Shown: positions 4,904 to 6,138 of the stretch, in pieces
Layout of the letters: each line of letters opens with the position of its first letter
How positions within the stretch are numbered: the first letter of the stretch is position 1
Origin: Acetatifactor sp.
GTDB taxonomy: Bacteria > Bacillota > Clostridia > Lachnospirales > Lachnospiraceae
Assembly: GCA_016303085.1 (NCBI GenBank)
Contig: JAEDMI010000150.1
Location: 1-6,138 of the forward strand
Direction of reading: 5' to 3'
Length of the DNA: 6,138 nt
Notes under the pieces: model-generated
Seen by the model: the letters and a program-made list of their open reading frames with translations, nothing else
Database searches by the model: none
What the model was told of the DNA's origin: nothing
Position numbers and translations under genes: made by a program

Positions 4904-6138
4904 CTAATTCACCTTCGGATAGGCATCATGATCATAATTATGTGAGTTATTATGTTTTGACGAATATTCCATCAGCTGTTCATCCGTCCAGTAAAAAATG
5001 GTGGGGTGGTCTTTTCTGGGTGTAGTATCCAAATGATACCAGCCTTCTCCGATATCAACAAGATTCCAATAATGGCTTGTCTTTGCGGGAATCTTTGCAA
5101 TATCCATATTGGTGATGCCCGCCCTGTCCAAAAGTACCTTTGTAGTGCAGGCGTAAACATAACAATCACCCGATTTTTCAACCAATCCCTCATAGGCAGC
5201 CTTCACCCAGTCTCCCTTATCCGAATGATTGATATACCCGATATTACCCTTTACATAACTGTAAATTGCCCACAATTTATCGTACTCAGACATTCCTTCC
5301 GTAAAAATGGAGGCAAGTACCGCATCAGCATAACCATACACCTCATTTACATCGTAAACCATAGGCTTCACCGTCACATTCACAGTGACAGATGTGCTGT
5401 TTCCGGCATAGTCGGTGGCTGTATAAGTCACAGGATATACACCTTCAACCTCTGTATTCACCTGACTGCTGTCTACGTTGAGCAGTAATCCCTCTTCACA
5501 GTTATCTTTCAAAATAATGTTTTTCCGATAGGAAATGGTAGTTCCCATTATGTAAACAATATCTCTTGCCCCGGCAATTACCGGCGGTTCCGTATCTTCC
5601 TCCAGAGTGAGCTCTGCCTCTGCCATGGTCCGGTTATTTCCCTCATCGGTAAAGACTAGCGTCACGTTTACGATTCCCGGAACCGATAAATCCGGCTCCT
5701 CGGCATAGTCTACAGTAACCTCTGTTACATCCTCAACCGATACCACAAACTTTTCCGCCGGAACGGGAAGATTCGTAAATCCGAAAACATTCTGCACTTG
5801 CACTGTAGGCGCAATCGTATCCACTACATTCAAAACGGAATTATAAATCTCACCATCCACTTTTAAGGTAACATTCTGCTTCGACGGCTTTGAGGTATCC
5901 AGTTCTGTCGTCAGAAGCTCCCTTTCCTCACCGGTCAGGGTAAAATCATCTGCCGTAGGGCAATCGCTTCCTGCTTCCCATGTTAATTCCTTTAATACAG
6001 GAGAAATACTGAGCGTAGATGTCATAACAGTAATATTTTCTGCAACATCCATTAACGCTACTGTAACATTCTGGACTCCGCCTTTTTCAAAATCAGGTTC
6101 ATCAACAAAATGAACAGAGACAATCGTAGCATCCTCTA
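4904..6138 (-). CDS. Extracellular Ig-like repeat protein with C-terminal transglutaminase-like domain (partial, N-terminus beyond right edge)
   Basis: The frame is open from the right edge; 28 codons lie before the first Met (6052) and read as the same Ig-like repeat, so that Met is internal and the gene starts outside the window. Numbering from the first visible residue (410 total): Ig-like units rich in Thr/Val at about 1-190 with linkers DTIAPTV and DTEPPVI; a DUF5011/HYR-like domain at about 194-256 ending in VTYTATDYAGNSTSVTVNV; then a transglutaminase-like core at about 263-410 with Cys325 (SGDCYVYAC), His355 (SHYWNLV) and Asp370 (YHLDTTP), a complete catalytic triad. Ig-like repeats of this kind are typical of secreted or surface proteins; the signal peptide would be upstream, off the window. 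The C-terminus (AYPKVN) has no LPXTG or membrane anchor. Bacterial members of this superfamily act as transglutaminases, amidases or proteases, and which applies here is unknown. It probably acts on the cell surface, alongside the polymer-modifying genes downstream. Confidence 0.88.
   Translation of the reverse strand, partial: EDATIVSVHFVDEPDFEKGGVQNVTVALMDVAENITVMTSTLSISPVLKELTWEAGSDCPTADDFTLTGEERELLTTELDTSKPSKQNVTLKVDGEIYNSVLNVVDTIAPTVQVQNVFGFTNLPVPAEKFVVSVEDVTEVTVDYAEEPDLSVPGIVNVTLVFTDEGNNRTMAEAELTLEEDTEPPVIAGARDIVYIMGTTISYRKNIILKDNCEEGLLLNVDSSQVNTEVEGVYPVTYTATDYAGNSTSVTVNVTVKPMVYDVNEVYGYADAVLASIFTEGMSEYDKLWAIYSYVKGNIGYINHSDKGDWVKAAYEGLVEKSGDCYVYACTTKVLLDRAGITNMDIAKIPAKTSHYWNLVDIGEGWYHLDTTPRKDHPTIFYWTDEQLMEYSSKHNNSHNYDHDAYPKVN
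5369..5557 (-). other. DUF5011/HYR-like Ig-fold domain in the transglutaminase-like protein
   Basis: This encodes about 63 residues starting VYIMGTTISYRKN, with the internal EGVYPVTYTATDYAGNST signature that marks bacterial Ig-fold spacer domains of surface proteins. It sits directly before the catalytic domain and probably works as a stalk or ligand-binding module. Confidence 0.7.
5603..5734 (-). repeat. Ig-like repeat, second copy (44 residues)
   Basis: This encodes a segment beginning EDVTEVTVDYAEEPD that aligns without gaps to the segment at 6005-6136, with 16 of 44 residues identical by hand count, including EEPD/DEPD and the NVT core. The period is 134 residues, so each repeat unit probably spans two Ig-like folds. 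Confidence 0.65.
6005..6136 (-). repeat. Ig-like repeat, first visible copy (44 residues)
   Basis: This encodes a segment beginning EDATIVSVHFVDEPD, the counterpart of the repeat at 5603-5734. It runs through the internal Met at 6052, which is the evidence that the reading frame continues upstream past the window edge. More copies may lie outside. Confidence 0.65.

Noticed and set aside
5006..5488. 160-codon plus-strand open frame opposite the transglutaminase-like gene
   Set aside because: It is antisense to a region whose minus-strand reading has the catalytic triad and clear domain motifs; its product is His/Ile/Cys-rich with no recognisable domain.
4904..6052. A complete 382-residue transglutaminase-like gene starting at the ATG at 6052
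   Set aside because: The 28 upstream codons to the window edge are open and encode the first part of an Ig-like repeat that matches a second copy downstream, so the Met is internal and the gene is cut by the window.

Overview
The window is one strand of a tightly packed operon, read entirely on the minus strand (right to left). No gene, RNA or terminator is supportable on the plus strand. Moderate base composition, strong AGGAGG-type ribosome binding sites, acidic low-complexity protein tails and the particular mix of families suggest a Gram-positive, probably clostridial (Lachnospiraceae-like) gut or anaerobic bacterium. That assignment is inferred from style; no marker gene is present.

Layout in transcription order: (1) 6138-4904, the C-terminal part of an extracellular protein with tandem Ig-like domains followed by a transglutaminase-like domain with an intact Cys-His-Asp triad, its 5' end outside the window; (2) 4875-4159, an aspartate/glutamate racemase-family protein with both catalytic cysteines; (3) 4143-2626, a stand-alone amino-acid adenylation enzyme (DltA/NRPS A-domain type); (4) 2609-2379, a small acyl/peptidyl carrier protein (DltC-like); (5) 2377-785, an MBOAT-family membrane acyltransferase (DltB/AlgI type); (6) 766 to beyond base 1, a membrane-anchored SGNH/DltD/AlgJ-like protein cut by the left edge. 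Gaps are 28, 15, 16, 1 and 18 nt, each holding or abutting a ribosome binding site, so the set is almost certainly co-transcribed and partly translationally coupled. No intergenic stretch exceeds 28 nt.

Genes 3-6 reproduce the logic of the dlt pathway: an amino acid is activated as an adenylate, loaded on a carrier protein, passed through the membrane by an MBOAT protein and delivered to a surface polymer with the help of an SGNH-fold protein. Three things separate it from the standard D-alanine dlt operon. A dedicated Asp/Glu-type racemase is embedded directly upstream of the adenylation gene. The predicted amino-acid pocket differs from DltA, with a Lys where DltA has a hydrophobic residue and a Gly where DltA has its D-Ala-selecting Cys. 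The SGNH-like protein carries GDC rather than GDS at the nucleophile motif. The most interesting reading, which is inference, is a pathway that makes a D-amino acid (possibly D-aspartate or D-glutamate) and esterifies it onto a cell-envelope polymer, accompanied by a secreted transglutaminase-like protein.
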